Source: JANQPX01 sp039197065
GTDB taxonomy: Bacteria; Pseudomonadota; Alphaproteobacteria; Geminicoccales; Geminicoccaceae
Assembly (NCBI GenBank): GCA_039197065.1
Contig: JBCCUL010000003.1
Location: 14,436 to 78,435 of the forward strand
Reading direction: 5' to 3'
Length of the DNA stretch: 64,000 bases
Each line of letters opens with the position of its first letter. Positions within the stretch are counted from its first letter, which is position 1. The translations under genes were made by a program, and so were the position numbers. The notes beneath the pieces are model-generated. The model did not search any database. It was not told the origin of the DNA and saw only the letters and a program-made list of their open reading frames with translations. This document shows, piece after piece, positions 17,827 through 27,039 of the stretch.

Positions 17827-19032
17827 CTAGCGCTGACGTTCAAGCCAGTTCGCCAGCCGCTCCGCGCCCAGCGCCACGCGATCATGAGCGCCGGCAAAGG
17901 CGAGCCGGATATAGCGGTGGCCATTCGCGCTGTCGAAGTCAGCGCCAGGCGCCAGGGCCACGCCGGCCTCGTCCAGGATGCGGTCGCAGAAGCTCTTGCT
18001 GTCGTCAGTGAGGTGACTGACGTCGGCATAGAGATAGAAGGCGCCATCCACGGGGGCGAAGCGCTCAAGGCCTGCAGCGGGCAGGCGGCTCAAGAGGACC
18101 TCACGATTCTGTTTATAGACGTCTTGGCGAAGATCGAGCTCATTGCTGCAGTCGAAGGCGGTAAGAGCCGCTTCCTGGGAGAGGGCAGGGGCCGAGATGA
18201 ACAGGTTCTGGGCTAGAATCTCGATCGGGCGGACCAGATCTTCCGGCATGATCAGCCAGCCGAGCCGCCAGCCGGTCATGCAGAAATATTTGGAGAAGCC
18301 ATTGATGATGATCGCGTCCGGGGCATATTCAAGCATGCTCCGGGCTTCGCGCCCATAGGTGATGCCGTGATAAATCTCATCGGAAATCAAACGGATAGCA
18401 TGGGTGGCACAATATTCGGCCAAGGCGGCGAGCTCATCGCCGTCCATCATGGTGCCGGTCGGGTTGGCGGGGGACGCGATGATCAGACCGTGGATCGGCC
18501 CCTCGATCGCATCCAGCATCGCCGTGGTCGGCTTGAAGTCGCTCGAAGAGCCGAGAGCAAGCGGCACAACCTCGACGCCAAGTGCTTTCAGAACATTTCG
18601 ATAAGCCGGAAAGGCAGGCTCCGGCACCACCACCCGATCGCCTGGATCGAAAGCTGCGAGAAAGCTCAGCACGAAGCCACCGGAAGCACCCACCGTCACG
18701 GCGACACGCTTTGGGTCCACAGGCACGCCATAGGCGCTTCGACTGTGTTCGGCGATCATGCGGCGGAGCGCAGGCTTGCCGAGGGCTTCGGTGTAGCCGA
18801 GCGGCCGGTGACCAAGCGTTCGCTTCGCCGCCTCGATCACCCGTTTGGGCGGACCGCCGCCGGGTTCGCCGACTTCCATATGCACGATATCCTGTCCGGC
18901 AGCCGCTTTTGCATTGGCAGCGGTGAGGACGTCCATCGCCAAAAAGGCATCGATCGAGGAACGGGCGCTAATTTTGCATCGAGGCGGCGTTTCGGCTGTT
19001 TGCAAAAGGGAGGTCGAACGGATTGCAGGCAC
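17827..19032 (-). CDS. PLP-dependent aminotransferase, class I/II
   Basis: About 401 residues of fold-type I aminotransferase. It contains ASPANPTGT, ISDEIYHGITYG, the PLP-lysine segment NGFSKYFCMTGWRLGW, and a C-terminal RLAFAG arginine that binds the substrate carboxylate. It transfers amino groups between an amino acid and a 2-oxo acid; the substrate cannot be read from sequence. The frame is open further upstream, but that part is not conserved-looking and would run into the divergent protease promoter. GTG 19032, with GGGA upstream, gives normal family length; TTG 19011 is an alternative. Confidence 0.85.
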   Translation of the reverse strand: MPAIRSTSLLQTAETPPRCKISARSSIDAFLAMDVLTAANAKAAAGQDIVHMEVGEPGGGPPKRVIEAAKRTLGHRPLGYTEALGKPALRRMIAEHSRSAYGVPVDPKRVAVTVGASGGFVLSFLAAFDPGDRVVVPEPAFPAYRNVLKALGVEVVPLALGSSSDFKPTTAMLDAIEGPIHGLIIASPANPTGTMMDGDELAALAEYCATHAIRLISDEIYHGITYGREARSMLEYAPDAIIINGFSKYFCMTGWRLGWLIMPEDLVRPIEILAQNLFISAPALSQEAALTAFDCSNELDLRQDVYKQNREVLLSRLPAAGLERFAPVDGAFYLYADVSHLTDDSKSFCDRILDEAGVALAPGADFDSANGHRYIRLAFAGAHDRVALGAERLANWLERQR

Positions 19033-19192
19033 CAGTCTGTTCCCAAGGCCAGGGTTTTGATAAGCATGGTCGCGAAGACTGCCCCGCCCTATGCGCGAAG
19101 TCGGACGCGGGGTCAATGTCGAGGGAGGCACAGGTCTCTTGGATAATGCGCAGATTTTAGAACAGACCGACCTTGGATCAGACAAGGCCAGC

Positions 19193-20554
19193 TTGAAGCC
19201 CGATCACCCCAGGTCTTGCGGAGCCCGGCGGTGGCGTTCGGCAGCCCTGATTGCGCTTTTCCTGAGTTTCTTTGCGTTCTCTGCGCCTCCGGCCGATGCC
19301 CAGGGTGGAATCAAAGTCATCCGTGATGTCGAGATCGAGACATTGCTGCATGACTTCACCAACCCGATCCTCGATGTCGCCGGCATTTCAAGAGGCGATG
19401 TCAATCTCTACATCATCCAGGACAAACGCCTGAACGCCTTCGTCGCCGGCGGTCTGAACCTGTTTTTGAACACAGGGCTCTTGATGCGCACCGAACATCC
19501 GGGGCAGCTCGTCGGCGTGATCGCCCATGAGGTCGGCCATATCGCCGGCGGCCATCTCAGCCGGGTCGGCGGCGCTAGGGATCGCGCCGTCGCGGAAGTC
19601 GTCGCTTCCTTCGTGCTCGGCGCCGCCGCTGCGGTCGCGGGCGCGCCTGCCTTGGGCACCGCCATCATCGCCGGCGGCCAGACGGTGGCCCAGGGCGATC
19701 TTCTCCGTTTCTCGAGAGGTCAGGAGCAGGCGGCCGATCAGGCCGGCGTCAGCTATCTTCGCAGCATCGGCGTCTCGAGCGCCGGGCTTGCGGAGTTCTT
19801 CGACATTCTGGACGAGCAGAACCTTCTCTCAGGCTCGAGGATCAATCCCTATCTTCGAACCCACCCGCTCACCCGCGACCGCGTCCGCTTCGTCGAAAGT
19901 CAGGTGCTGCCACTTGAGGAAGGCGATCTCGGCTATCCGCTTGAATGGAAGGTCAGGCATGAACGCATGGTTGCCAAGCTGACGGCTTTTCTCGGCGATC
20001 CCAGGCGCGTTCTCCAGAATGCGACCGGCGAAGACCTCACGGATCGCTACGAGCGCGCCATCGCTTACTACCGCCTGCCGGATCTCGAGAAGGCGGTCGC
20101 CGAGATCGACAGTCTGATCGCTGATCATCCTGACGACCCCTATTTCCATGAACTCAAGGGCCAGATGCTGTTTGAGAACGGCCGCATCGACGCCTCGATT
20201 CCGCCCTATCGTGAAGCGGTCAGGCTCAATGATGCGCCGCTCCTGCAGATCGGCCTCGCCCGCGCGCTGATCGAGAGCGGTAACGGCGAGGCCGGGCGAG
20301 AAGCGATCCGTTACCTGAAAGCTTCTCTCAGCGAGGAGCCCACCAATGCGGGGGCTTGGCGCCTCCTCGGGATCGCGCAGGGACGGGCCGGCGACGAGGC
20401 CGAGGCCTCCTTGTCCCTTGCCGAATGGGCGCTTCTGCGCGGCAAAGACGATGACGCCAAGCTGCACGCCCGGCGTGCGGAGAGCAGGATCGGACCGAAT
20501 GATCCCGGCTGGCTGCAGCTTCAGGACATCCTTCGGGCGATTGAAGAGAGTTGA
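19193..20554 (+). CDS. BepA-like M48 family metalloprotease with TPR region
   Basis: About 453 residues. A signal peptide (ALIALFLSFFAFS, cleavage after ADAQ) is followed by an M48 protease domain with zinc motif HEVGH (His112, Glu113, His116) and the third ligand region GQEQAADQAG. The C-terminal half consists of TPR-like helices. This is the architecture of periplasmic BepA/YfgC, which maintains outer-membrane protein assembly. The frame is open from 19091, but TTG 19193 puts the signal peptide at the N-terminus. Divergent from the aminotransferase. The DsbA-like gene follows after about 100 bases, consistent with an envelope-quality theme. Confidence 0.85.
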   Translation: MKPDHPRSCGARRWRSAALIALFLSFFAFSAPPADAQGGIKVIRDVEIETLLHDFTNPILDVAGISRGDVNLYIIQDKRLNAFVAGGLNLFLNTGLLMRTEHPGQLVGVIAHEVGHIAGGHLSRVGGARDRAVAEVVASFVLGAAAAVAGAPALGTAIIAGGQTVAQGDLLRFSRGQEQAADQAGVSYLRSIGVSSAGLAEFFDILDEQNLLSGSRINPYLRTHPLTRDRVRFVESQVLPLEEGDLGYPLEWKVRHERMVAKLTAFLGDPRRVLQNATGEDLTDRYERAIAYYRLPDLEKAVAEIDSLIADHPDDPYFHELKGQMLFENGRIDASIPPYREAVRLNDAPLLQIGLARALIESGNGEAGREAIRYLKASLSEEPTNAGAWRLLGIAQGRAGDEAEASLSLAEWALLRGKDDDAKLHARRAESRIGPNDPGWLQLQDILRAIEES

Positions 20555-20656
20555 GACGATAACACGACGACACTACGGATAACTTACCGGATTGTGAGTG
20601 GCTGAACCGCCGATAGACGGCTAGGATACCGCCAAACCTGCATACTCATCGCCGAG

Positions 20657-21481
20657 ATGCAGCCCATTGGACGCGAATTGGAGCGCATGTCGATGATCGA
20701 GACCATGAATCCCGGCAGCAAGATTTCTTCTTGGCCGAGGGCTGCTGTATTGGCCGCGGTATTCACGGCATTCTCGGTGCAGGGCTCCAGCGCACAGGAC
20801 GCCGGTACGGCCCCCGACCTCCCGGTCGAGCAGGTCGAGGAGATCGTGCGCGATTATTTGATGCGCGAGCCTGAGATCATCTATCAGGCGCTCGAAGAGC
20901 TGCAAAGGCGTCAGGCCGCCGAGCAGGCCGAGCGGCAGAAGCAAATGCTCTCCAGCCGGCAGGATGAACTCGTCAACGATCCGGCAACCCCGGTCGCCGG
21001 CAATCCGGACGGCGACGTGGCGCTGGTCGAGTTCTTCGACTATCGCTGCGGCTATTGCCGCCGCGTTCTCTCCTCGATGCAGGCGCTGATGGAGGAGGAT
21101 GATCAGCTGAAGGTGGTGTTCAAGGAACTCCCGGTGCTTGGCGAAGACTCGGTCCGCGCCGCCCGCGCCGCCCTTGCAAGCCACATGCAGGACGAGGGGC
21201 TCTATTTCGATTTTCATCTGGCGCTGATGTCGACCAATGATCTGTCCGCGGGCGGTATCCGCGCGCTTGCCGCCGATGTCGGCCTTGATCCGGATCAGCT
21301 TGAACAGGATATGGAGAGCGATGAGGTCTCCAAGGCGATCGATGCCAATTATCAGCTCGCCAGCGCCCTGGGCATCGAAGGCACGCCAGCCTTCGTCATC
21401 GGTGAAAACCTGGTGCCGGGCGCCGTCGACAAGGAAAGGCTTGCTGCTTTGATCGACGAGGCGAGGACAGCGACCAACTGA
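20657..21481 (+). CDS. DsbA-family thiol:disulfide oxidoreductase
   Basis: A 274-residue secreted thioredoxin-fold protein. The signal peptide ends near SSAQ. A helical N-terminal segment follows (PVEQVEEIVRDYLMREPEII, typical of the BdbD/ScsC-like group). The active site is CGYC (Cys131, Cys134) and the cis-Pro loop is GTPAFVIG. It forms or isomerises disulfides in periplasmic proteins. Two or three ATGs compete (20657, 20687, 20693); all leave the signal peptide intact. Confidence 0.88.
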   Translation: MQPIGRELERMSMIETMNPGSKISSWPRAAVLAAVFTAFSVQGSSAQDAGTAPDLPVEQVEEIVRDYLMREPEIIYQALEELQRRQAAEQAERQKQMLSSRQDELVNDPATPVAGNPDGDVALVEFFDYRCGYCRRVLSSMQALMEEDDQLKVVFKELPVLGEDSVRAARAALASHMQDEGLYFDFHLALMSTNDLSAGGIRALAADVGLDPDQLEQDMESDEVSKAIDANYQLASALGIEGTPAFVIGENLVPGAVDKERLAALIDEARTATN

Positions 21482-21617
21482 TCGCTGATGCTTTCAGACC
21501 GATTGTCGATACTTCGATCGATGCCTCTGACCATCGCTATGCTTCCGGCCTGAACATCCAGCGCAGGATCTTGATCGTATCCGGTTTGACGATCGATGAC
21601 CTGTGCTTGGGATAACC

Positions 21618-22019
21618 ATGACGATTACCCCCGTCTACGCCGGACTGCTTGCTCTCATCTTCGTCCTGCTCAGCCTGCGGGTGATAAGTGGGAGACGCTC
21701 CACCGGGACCGCGCTTGGGGATGGCGACGATAGACTGCTGCTCCGCCGTCTTCGCGCGCACGGCAATTTTGCAGAATATGCACCGCTCGCGATCGTTCTG
21801 ATGGCGCTGATCGAATGGCAGGAAGCGCCAGGCCTTCTGTTGCACGCCATCGGCGCCTGCCTGCTGGTCGGGCGGCTTCTTCATGCTTTCGGCGTCAGCC
21901 AGGAGCCTGAAACCTACAAGCTGCGCGTTACCGGCATGGCGCTAACCTTCACCGCCCTGATCATCGGCGCGCTCGCCAATCTGGCGCTCGCGAGCTTTTC
22001 GCTGGCGCCGCCGGCTTGA
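21618..22019 (+). CDS. MAPEG-family membrane protein
   Basis: A protein of about 133 residues with four TM helices. The MAPEG motif is RLRAHGNFAEYAPLAIVL, followed by GRLLHAFG and LRVTGMALTFTALI. Members are glutathione-linked membrane enzymes or of unknown function. The ATG at 21618 is preferred over the in-frame GTG at 21603. Confidence 0.85.
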   Translation: MTITPVYAGLLALIFVLLSLRVISGRRSTGTALGDGDDRLLLRRLRAHGNFAEYAPLAIVLMALIEWQEAPGLLLHAIGACLLVGRLLHAFGVSQEPETYKLRVTGMALTFTALIIGALANLALASFSLAPPA

Positions 22020-22478
22020 GCGGGATCGCGGGCGAGACAGTCTCCGTGGTTCGAAGCCGGAACCTGAAACGGATGAGGCATTTCTTGGCCCTGTTATCGG
22101 GAACGACGCCCGTTCCATACTGACCATACCTGAGCGGATCCTGATCGGATGTGATCGGAATACACGCTTTATCTTTTTGTTTCGCTGCATTTCCTTATCG
22201 AACAGGTGTCTCCACCTCTTTGGGAAAAGCTCCAGGTTTCTTTACGACCGTTAGGTCTGCGTTAACATCTTCGTGTCAGTTTGTTTCGCGGTCCATGCGA
22301 TCCTGGGAGTCCGCCCACCCGATTGGTGAGTTGGGGCTAGGTTCGGACTCCCAGGATCGCATGGACCGGCAAAAAGGCTAACGATGTGAGGTTAAATCAG
22401 GGTTAAAGAGAGCAGCGGTGAGCGCGACTCTATTCGGTCATACGGAACGGTCAGCTGCTGGATAAGCGGTCTTACCAG
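22020..22478. other. 459-bp intergenic region carrying palindromic repeat copy 1
   Basis: No gene is recognised. The main feature is the long palindrome at 22289-22368. An AT-rich stretch at 22160-22200 may contain a promoter. Confidence 0.5.
22289..22368. repeat. palindromic intergenic repeat, copy 1
   Basis: The arms 22289-22313 and 22344-22368 are perfect 25-bp inverted repeats (arm core GTCCATGCGATCCTGGGAG) around a 30-base centre. A second, diverged copy is at 24551-24628. This size and placement fit a small mobile palindromic element of the REP/RIME type. It has no T-tract, so it is not a classical terminator, but it would form a strong hairpin in RNA. Confidence 0.8.
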
Positions 22479-23141
22479 GTGAAAACGGCACGGGATCGGA
22501 CGGTGGAAACTGACGGCGCTGAGGAAACACGGTTCAGGCGTGGAGAGGGTTCGACGCTCCTGATCGGTTGCGGCGCGCTTGCGCGCGAAATCGTGCAGCT
22601 GATCGAGCGGAATGCATGGTGTCATCTCGATGTCGCGTGCCTCCCGGCAAAGCTCCATCATACGCCCGAGCGCATCCCGGATGCGGTGCGCGCCAAGATC
22701 AGACAGGCCGGCGATCGCTACGCGAAGATCTACGTCCTCTATGGAGACTGCGGCACGGGCGGTCTGCTCGACGAGGTTCTGGCTGAAGAAGGCCATGTCG
22801 AGCGTATCCCTGGGCCCCATTGCTTCTCGTTCTTCATGGGCAATGACGTTTTTGCGAAGGGCGCAGGTGACGACATGTCAACCTTCTTCCTGACCGATTA
22901 CTTCTGCCGCCATTTCGAAAAATTCGTCTGGGAGGCGCTTGGTCTGGATCGCCGGGATGACATGGTCGACTTCGTCTTCGGCAACTACCGGAAGCTGGTC
23001 TTCATGCCGCAGATCAGAGATGAAGAACTCGAGCGCAAAGCGCGGGACATCGCCAATCAGCTTGGTTTGACTTACGAGTACCGCTTTGCCGGATATGGCG
23101 ACCTGGAAGGTTACATGGGCAGCATTCCCCCGGCGCGCTGA
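22479..23141 (+). CDS. DUF1638 domain-containing protein
   Basis: A 220-residue DUF1638 protein. It shows the family landmarks LLIGCGALAREIVQLIE, KIYVLYGDCGTGGLLD and an HCFSFFMG segment, with conserved cysteines suggesting a metal- or cofactor-binding role. The reaction is not established. GTG 22479 and GTG 22503 are both possible starts; the latter has a slightly better purine run upstream. It lies convergent to an MFS gene, and the pair is bracketed by the two palindromic repeats. Confidence 0.75.
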   Translation: MKTARDRTVETDGAEETRFRRGEGSTLLIGCGALAREIVQLIERNAWCHLDVACLPAKLHHTPERIPDAVRAKIRQAGDRYAKIYVLYGDCGTGGLLDEVLAEEGHVERIPGPHCFSFFMGNDVFAKGAGDDMSTFFLTDYFCRHFEKFVWEALGLDRRDDMVDFVFGNYRKLVFMPQIRDEELERKARDIANQLGLTYEYRFAGYGDLEGYMGSIPPAR

Positions 23142-23171
23142 CCTTGAAGAGTTCGGCCGATTGGCAAGCTG

Positions 23172-24422
23172 TCAGCTCGCATTCTCCGAAGGCAGGGGCA
23201 CCGAGCCGGGCGTGCTTTGTCGTTTCGGTCTCGGCAGCGAGATCACCAGCATCAGACCGAGAACGGTCATACCGGCAAGCGTCATGAAAGCCAGGTCGTA
23301 GCTCTGGGTTACGTCGAAAATCCGGCCTGCCAGGATCGGACCGAGCGCGCCACCGATGGTGCCGAAGAAGACGATGGCGCCGAAGATGGCGCCATGGGCC
23401 TTCGTCCCGAAGAACTCGGCGATGGTGGGGGCGACGATGGTGAAGAGGCCACCATGGCCGAAGCCATAGAGGGCGATCGCGGCGAACAGCATCCAGGGTG
23501 TGGTGATCGCGAGAAGAGCGAGCAGGCTCGCGATCAAGGGAACGAAGCAGAGGATGAAGCCGCGTTTTCCGCCTATGCGGTCGGAAAACGCCCCGATGGT
23601 CAACCGCCCGACCACGCTGGATGCGCCGACGACGGACAGCAGCACGGCGGCAAGCGGGGCGCTCATGCCGAGATCCATCCCATGGACGGCAATGTGCAGG
23701 GGAATGGTGGTGAGTGTCGGCAGGAACAGAAACTGGATCGCGCAGAGTGTCCAGAAGACCCGCGTTTTCGTGACGGCTCTGAAGTCGTCGCCATCGCCGT
23801 TTAAGCCGCGCGGTGGCGTGGACGCAGAAGAGGGGGCAGCTTTGGGGGGCGGTGGCTTCTTCATCAAGAGGGCAGCGGCAAGAAGGAGTGCAGCGGCGAT
23901 GACGCCCATGAGAATGGCCGCCATGCGCCAGCCGAAACTCGCCATGATCAGCGCTGCGACCGGTGGGACGACGACCTGACCGATCGCCGTGCCTGTCTTG
24001 ACCACGCCGGTCATCATGCCCCGTCGCTTGTCGAACCAGCGCGCCACAGAAGAAAGCGTGACGACGTCATGGGTACTCATGCCGAGCCCGATGAAGAGAC
24101 CGAAGATGACGAACAGGTGCCAGGGTTCTGAGACCCAAGCGATCAGCGCGAAGCCGAAGCCGAAGAGCACGCCTGTCATGCCGAGGACGGGTGTCGGTCC
24201 GAATCGATCACTCAGATAGCCAAGGCCGGTCGCCAGCACGCCCATCATAAAAAATGCAAGCGACGCGCCGCCCGAGAGCGTGGTGCGCGACCAGCCGAAC
24301 TCAGTTTCGAAGGTCTTGAAGAAGAGTCCGTAGGAGAACAGCAGGCCGATGACCGTGAACTGGGTCAGACAGGCACCAAAGACGATCGCGTAACGCGGAT
24401 CGACTTTCTTCTCACGCGTCAT
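23172..24422 (-). CDS. MFS transporter (monocarboxylate/oxalate-formate antiporter-like)
   Basis: A 416-residue protein with about 12 TM helices in two halves joined by a Pro/Ala/Ser-rich loop near residue 195. The motif GYLSDRFGP sits between TM2 and TM3, and GAFSDRIGGKRG between TM8 and TM9. The SYGLFFKTFETEFGWSR segment is typical of the monocarboxylate/OFA branch. It probably moves an organic anion across the inner membrane. The substrate is unknown. Confidence 0.85.
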   Translation of the reverse strand: MTREKKVDPRYAIVFGACLTQFTVIGLLFSYGLFFKTFETEFGWSRTTLSGGASLAFFMMGVLATGLGYLSDRFGPTPVLGMTGVLFGFGFALIAWVSEPWHLFVIFGLFIGLGMSTHDVVTLSSVARWFDKRRGMMTGVVKTGTAIGQVVVPPVAALIMASFGWRMAAILMGVIAAALLLAAALLMKKPPPPKAAPSSASTPPRGLNGDGDDFRAVTKTRVFWTLCAIQFLFLPTLTTIPLHIAVHGMDLGMSAPLAAVLLSVVGASSVVGRLTIGAFSDRIGGKRGFILCFVPLIASLLALLAITTPWMLFAAIALYGFGHGGLFTIVAPTIAEFFGTKAHGAIFGAIVFFGTIGGALGPILAGRIFDVTQSYDLAFMTLAGMTVLGLMLVISLPRPKRQSTPGSVPLPSENAS

Positions 24423-24857
24423 CGAACGTTGCTTTCAAGGAAGGAGGAATTTTCGCGGATCGGATTGCCTCCTTCGGCTATTGCGAAGGAGGGGTGAACT
24501 CACCTTTACCTTTCCTTAACGCAAGTGGGCTACCAAGACCATGATTTGCTGGTCCATGAGATCCTGGGAGCCCGTCCACCAGCAGAGTGTGGTGGTGCGA
24601 GGCTCGGACTCCCAGGGTCGCATGGACCGGGTTCAGACCATCTCAGGTGGCGGTTAACGAAACGCAAATACGTGACCAGAAGGACGTCTTTTTGGAATCG
24701 CTGATCTATCTGAGTTATTTGAGAGCTTCACTCTAAGGTCGATGAAAGACGCCAACCCTCTTTCCTTCCCGGATCATGTCATATCATCAGGCTTCTCAGC
24801 ACGAAGCTCATGACGCAGCATGGCTGGCACCAGGTCAACGCCGTCGGGCGTCCCGCC
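24423..24857. other. 435-bp intergenic region carrying palindromic repeat copy 2
   Basis: It lies between the MFS gene start and the tsaD stop. It contains the palindromic repeat at 24551-24628 and no recognisable gene. A plus-strand frame near 24810 is antisense to tsaD. Confidence 0.5.
24551..24628. repeat. palindromic intergenic repeat, copy 2
   Basis: The arms 24551-24574 and 24605-24628 are inverted 24-mers with three mismatches. They are clearly homologous to the copy at 22289-22368 (shared core ATCCTGGGAG), while the loop differs completely. Confidence 0.75.
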
Positions 24858-25994
24858 CTAGGCTTTGACGCCGGCGCCCAGGACCGGTTCAGCATGCTGA
24901 TCGAGGGGCCAGCGGGCGCGGGCTCTTGCGGTGAGATCGTCGGTCAGACCGAGGGTCAGGCGCTCGATGCCGGTCCAGGCGATCATGACGCCGTTGTCCG
25001 TACAGAGTTTTGGCGGCGGCACCACCAGGCGGAGGCGGGCGCTGTCGGCCAGGGCTGAAAGCCGTTCGCTGAGATAGGCATTGGCGGCGACACCTCCAGC
25101 TACAACAAGGGCTTGAGGTGGAGAGTTCACGTTTTGGCTGAGCTTGATGGCGCGCGCGGTGCGATCCAGCAGGCTGTCGATCGCCGCCGCTTGAAAACTT
25201 GCCGTCAAGTCATTGATATAAGGCGGCTCAAGGCTCTCTGGTCCGAGGCGCTGGACCGTCTGGCGGAGCGCCGTCTTCAAGCCGGAGAAGGAGAAATGGC
25301 AGTTAGACTTGCCGCTCATCGGCCGCGGAAAATCATAGGCTAGAGGATCGCCGCTGCACGCCGCGGCCTCGACCGCGGGGCCGCCTGGATAGCCGAGGCC
25401 GAGCATCTTCGCGGCCTTGTCATAGGCCTCGCCAAGGGCGTCATCGAGGGTCGTGCCGAGCCGCCGGTAGCGTCCGACGCCTTGGACCATCAAGAGCTGG
25501 CAGTGACCGCCGGACACCAGGAGAAGAAGATAGGGGAAATCGAGATCGGCGTCGGTCAGCCTTGCGGTGAGCGCATGCGCTTCCAGGTGATTGACGGCGA
25601 TCAGCGGGCGGCGATGCACGGCAGCGATCGCCTTTGCCGTCAGAAGTCCGCCGATCAAACCGCCGATCAAACCCGGGCCTGCGGTTACGGCGATGGCGGC
25701 GAGATCCGGAAAATCCAGCTTGGCCTCTGCCATGACGTCGGCGATCATGCGGTCCAGAATTTCCAGATGCGCGCGCGCTGCGATCTCCGGAACAACGCCG
25801 CCGAATGGCGCGTGTCGATCGAGCTGGGAGCCTAGCCGCTCTGCAAGGATGCTTCGTTCCGCCGTGACCAGAGCCACGCCGGTATCGTCGCAGCTGGTTT
25901 CGATGCCGAGCACGACCGCACAGCCGCCGGCAGGGGCTTGATCGCCGCCGGTCTGATCGGGAGTAGCGCCTCTTGGACTGGACAAATCCGACAT
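24858..25994 (-). CDS. tsaD: tRNA N6-adenosine threonylcarbamoyltransferase
   Basis: A 378-residue protein with ASKHA-fold motifs: VLGIETSCDDTGVALV, HAPFGGVVPEIAARAH, the metal site VNHLEAH, LLVSGGHCQL and VVAGGVAANAYL. TsaD transfers threonylcarbamoyl to A37 of ANN-decoding tRNAs. It is divergent from hemC, a common alphaproteobacterial arrangement. The N-terminal 25 residues before the domain are variable. Confidence 0.96.
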   Translation of the reverse strand: MSDLSSPRGATPDQTGGDQAPAGGCAVVLGIETSCDDTGVALVTAERSILAERLGSQLDRHAPFGGVVPEIAARAHLEILDRMIADVMAEAKLDFPDLAAIAVTAGPGLIGGLIGGLLTAKAIAAVHRRPLIAVNHLEAHALTARLTDADLDFPYLLLLVSGGHCQLLMVQGVGRYRRLGTTLDDALGEAYDKAAKMLGLGYPGGPAVEAAACSGDPLAYDFPRPMSGKSNCHFSFSGLKTALRQTVQRLGPESLEPPYINDLTASFQAAAIDSLLDRTARAIKLSQNVNSPPQALVVAGGVAANAYLSERLSALADSARLRLVVPPPKLCTDNGVMIAWTGIERLTLGLTDDLTARARARWPLDQHAEPVLGAGVKA

Positions 25995-26105
25995 GATGGG
26001 ACCACATAGCGCGGCGCATTGGGGCTGGCTAGCCGGGCCGGCTTCAAGATTGTGCCTGACTGGCTTGAATTTTCAGAACAACCACAAGGCCGAGAGACCA
26101 TCCAG

Positions 26106-27035
26106 ATGGCCCCAAAATCACCGCTTCGCCTCGGCACTAGAGGTTCACCGCTCGCCCGTATTCAGACCGATATGGTCAAGGCGCTTCTGATGGAGAGGTT
26201 CGAGGATCTTCGAGCGCCCGGCATGATCGAGGTGGTGGTGATCAGCACCACGGGCGATCAGGTGGCCGACCGACCGCTTGCCGACATCGGCGGAAAGGGG
26301 CTCTTTTGCAAAGAGATCGAAGCCGCCCTCTATGATGATCGCATCGATGCCGGCGTGCATTCGATGAAGGACATGCCGACCTGGCTGCCGGACGGCTTGG
26401 TCATCGCCAGCATGCTCGAGCGCGCCGATCCAAGGGATGCTCTGATCTGCCGGAAGGCGGACAGCATCAAAAGTCTGCCCGAAGGGGCGGTGGTCGGCAC
26501 CGCGTCCCTTCGCCGTCAGGCGCAGATCCTTGCTAAGCGGCCGGATCTCAAGGTGATCAATTTCCGCGGCAGTGTCGGCACCCGTTTGAAGAAGCTCGAC
26601 GACGGCGAGGTCGACGCGACGTTGCTGGCGCGCGCCGGCCTGGATCGCCTGGCTCTTCCGGACGTGCCGCAATCGGTGCTGTCGCCGGAGGAAATGCTGC
26701 CGGCGGTCGGCCAAGGCGTCATCGGCATCGAATGCCGGGAGCAGGATGAGGCGCTGATCTCCCTGTTTGCGGCGATCGACCATGCACCGAGCAGCCAGGC
26801 GGTTCATGCCGAGCGCGCCATGCTCGACGTGCTCGACGGCTCCTGTCATACGCCGATCGGCGCCTACGCGATCATCGATGGCGGGCGCATGCATCTTCGC
26901 GGACTGGTGGCGCGCGCCGACGGCTCTGAGTGCTTCGAGACCGAACGTTTCGGCGATGCCGGCGACGCGGTCGCCCTTGGCCGCGATGCCGGCCAGGAGC
27001 TGCGCGATCGCGGCGGGGCTGAACTGCTGTCTTAG
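26106..27035 (+). CDS. hemC: hydroxymethylbilane synthase
   Basis: About 309 residues. The start RLGTRGSPLARIQT, the segments KGLFCKEIEAALYD and HSMKDMP, and the dipyrromethane-cofactor cysteine Cys247 (DGSCHTPIGAYA) identify HemC. It polymerises four porphobilinogens to hydroxymethylbilane in tetrapyrrole synthesis. The frame is open from 26019, but ATG 26106 gives the normal N-terminus. hemD starts five bases after the stop. Confidence 0.96.
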   Translation: MAPKSPLRLGTRGSPLARIQTDMVKALLMERFEDLRAPGMIEVVVISTTGDQVADRPLADIGGKGLFCKEIEAALYDDRIDAGVHSMKDMPTWLPDGLVIASMLERADPRDALICRKADSIKSLPEGAVVGTASLRRQAQILAKRPDLKVINFRGSVGTRLKKLDDGEVDATLLARAGLDRLALPDVPQSVLSPEEMLPAVGQGVIGIECREQDEALISLFAAIDHAPSSQAVHAERAMLDVLDGSCHTPIGAYAIIDGGRMHLRGLVARADGSECFETERFGDAGDAVALGRDAGQELRDRGGAELLS

Positions 27036-27039
27036 CGTT

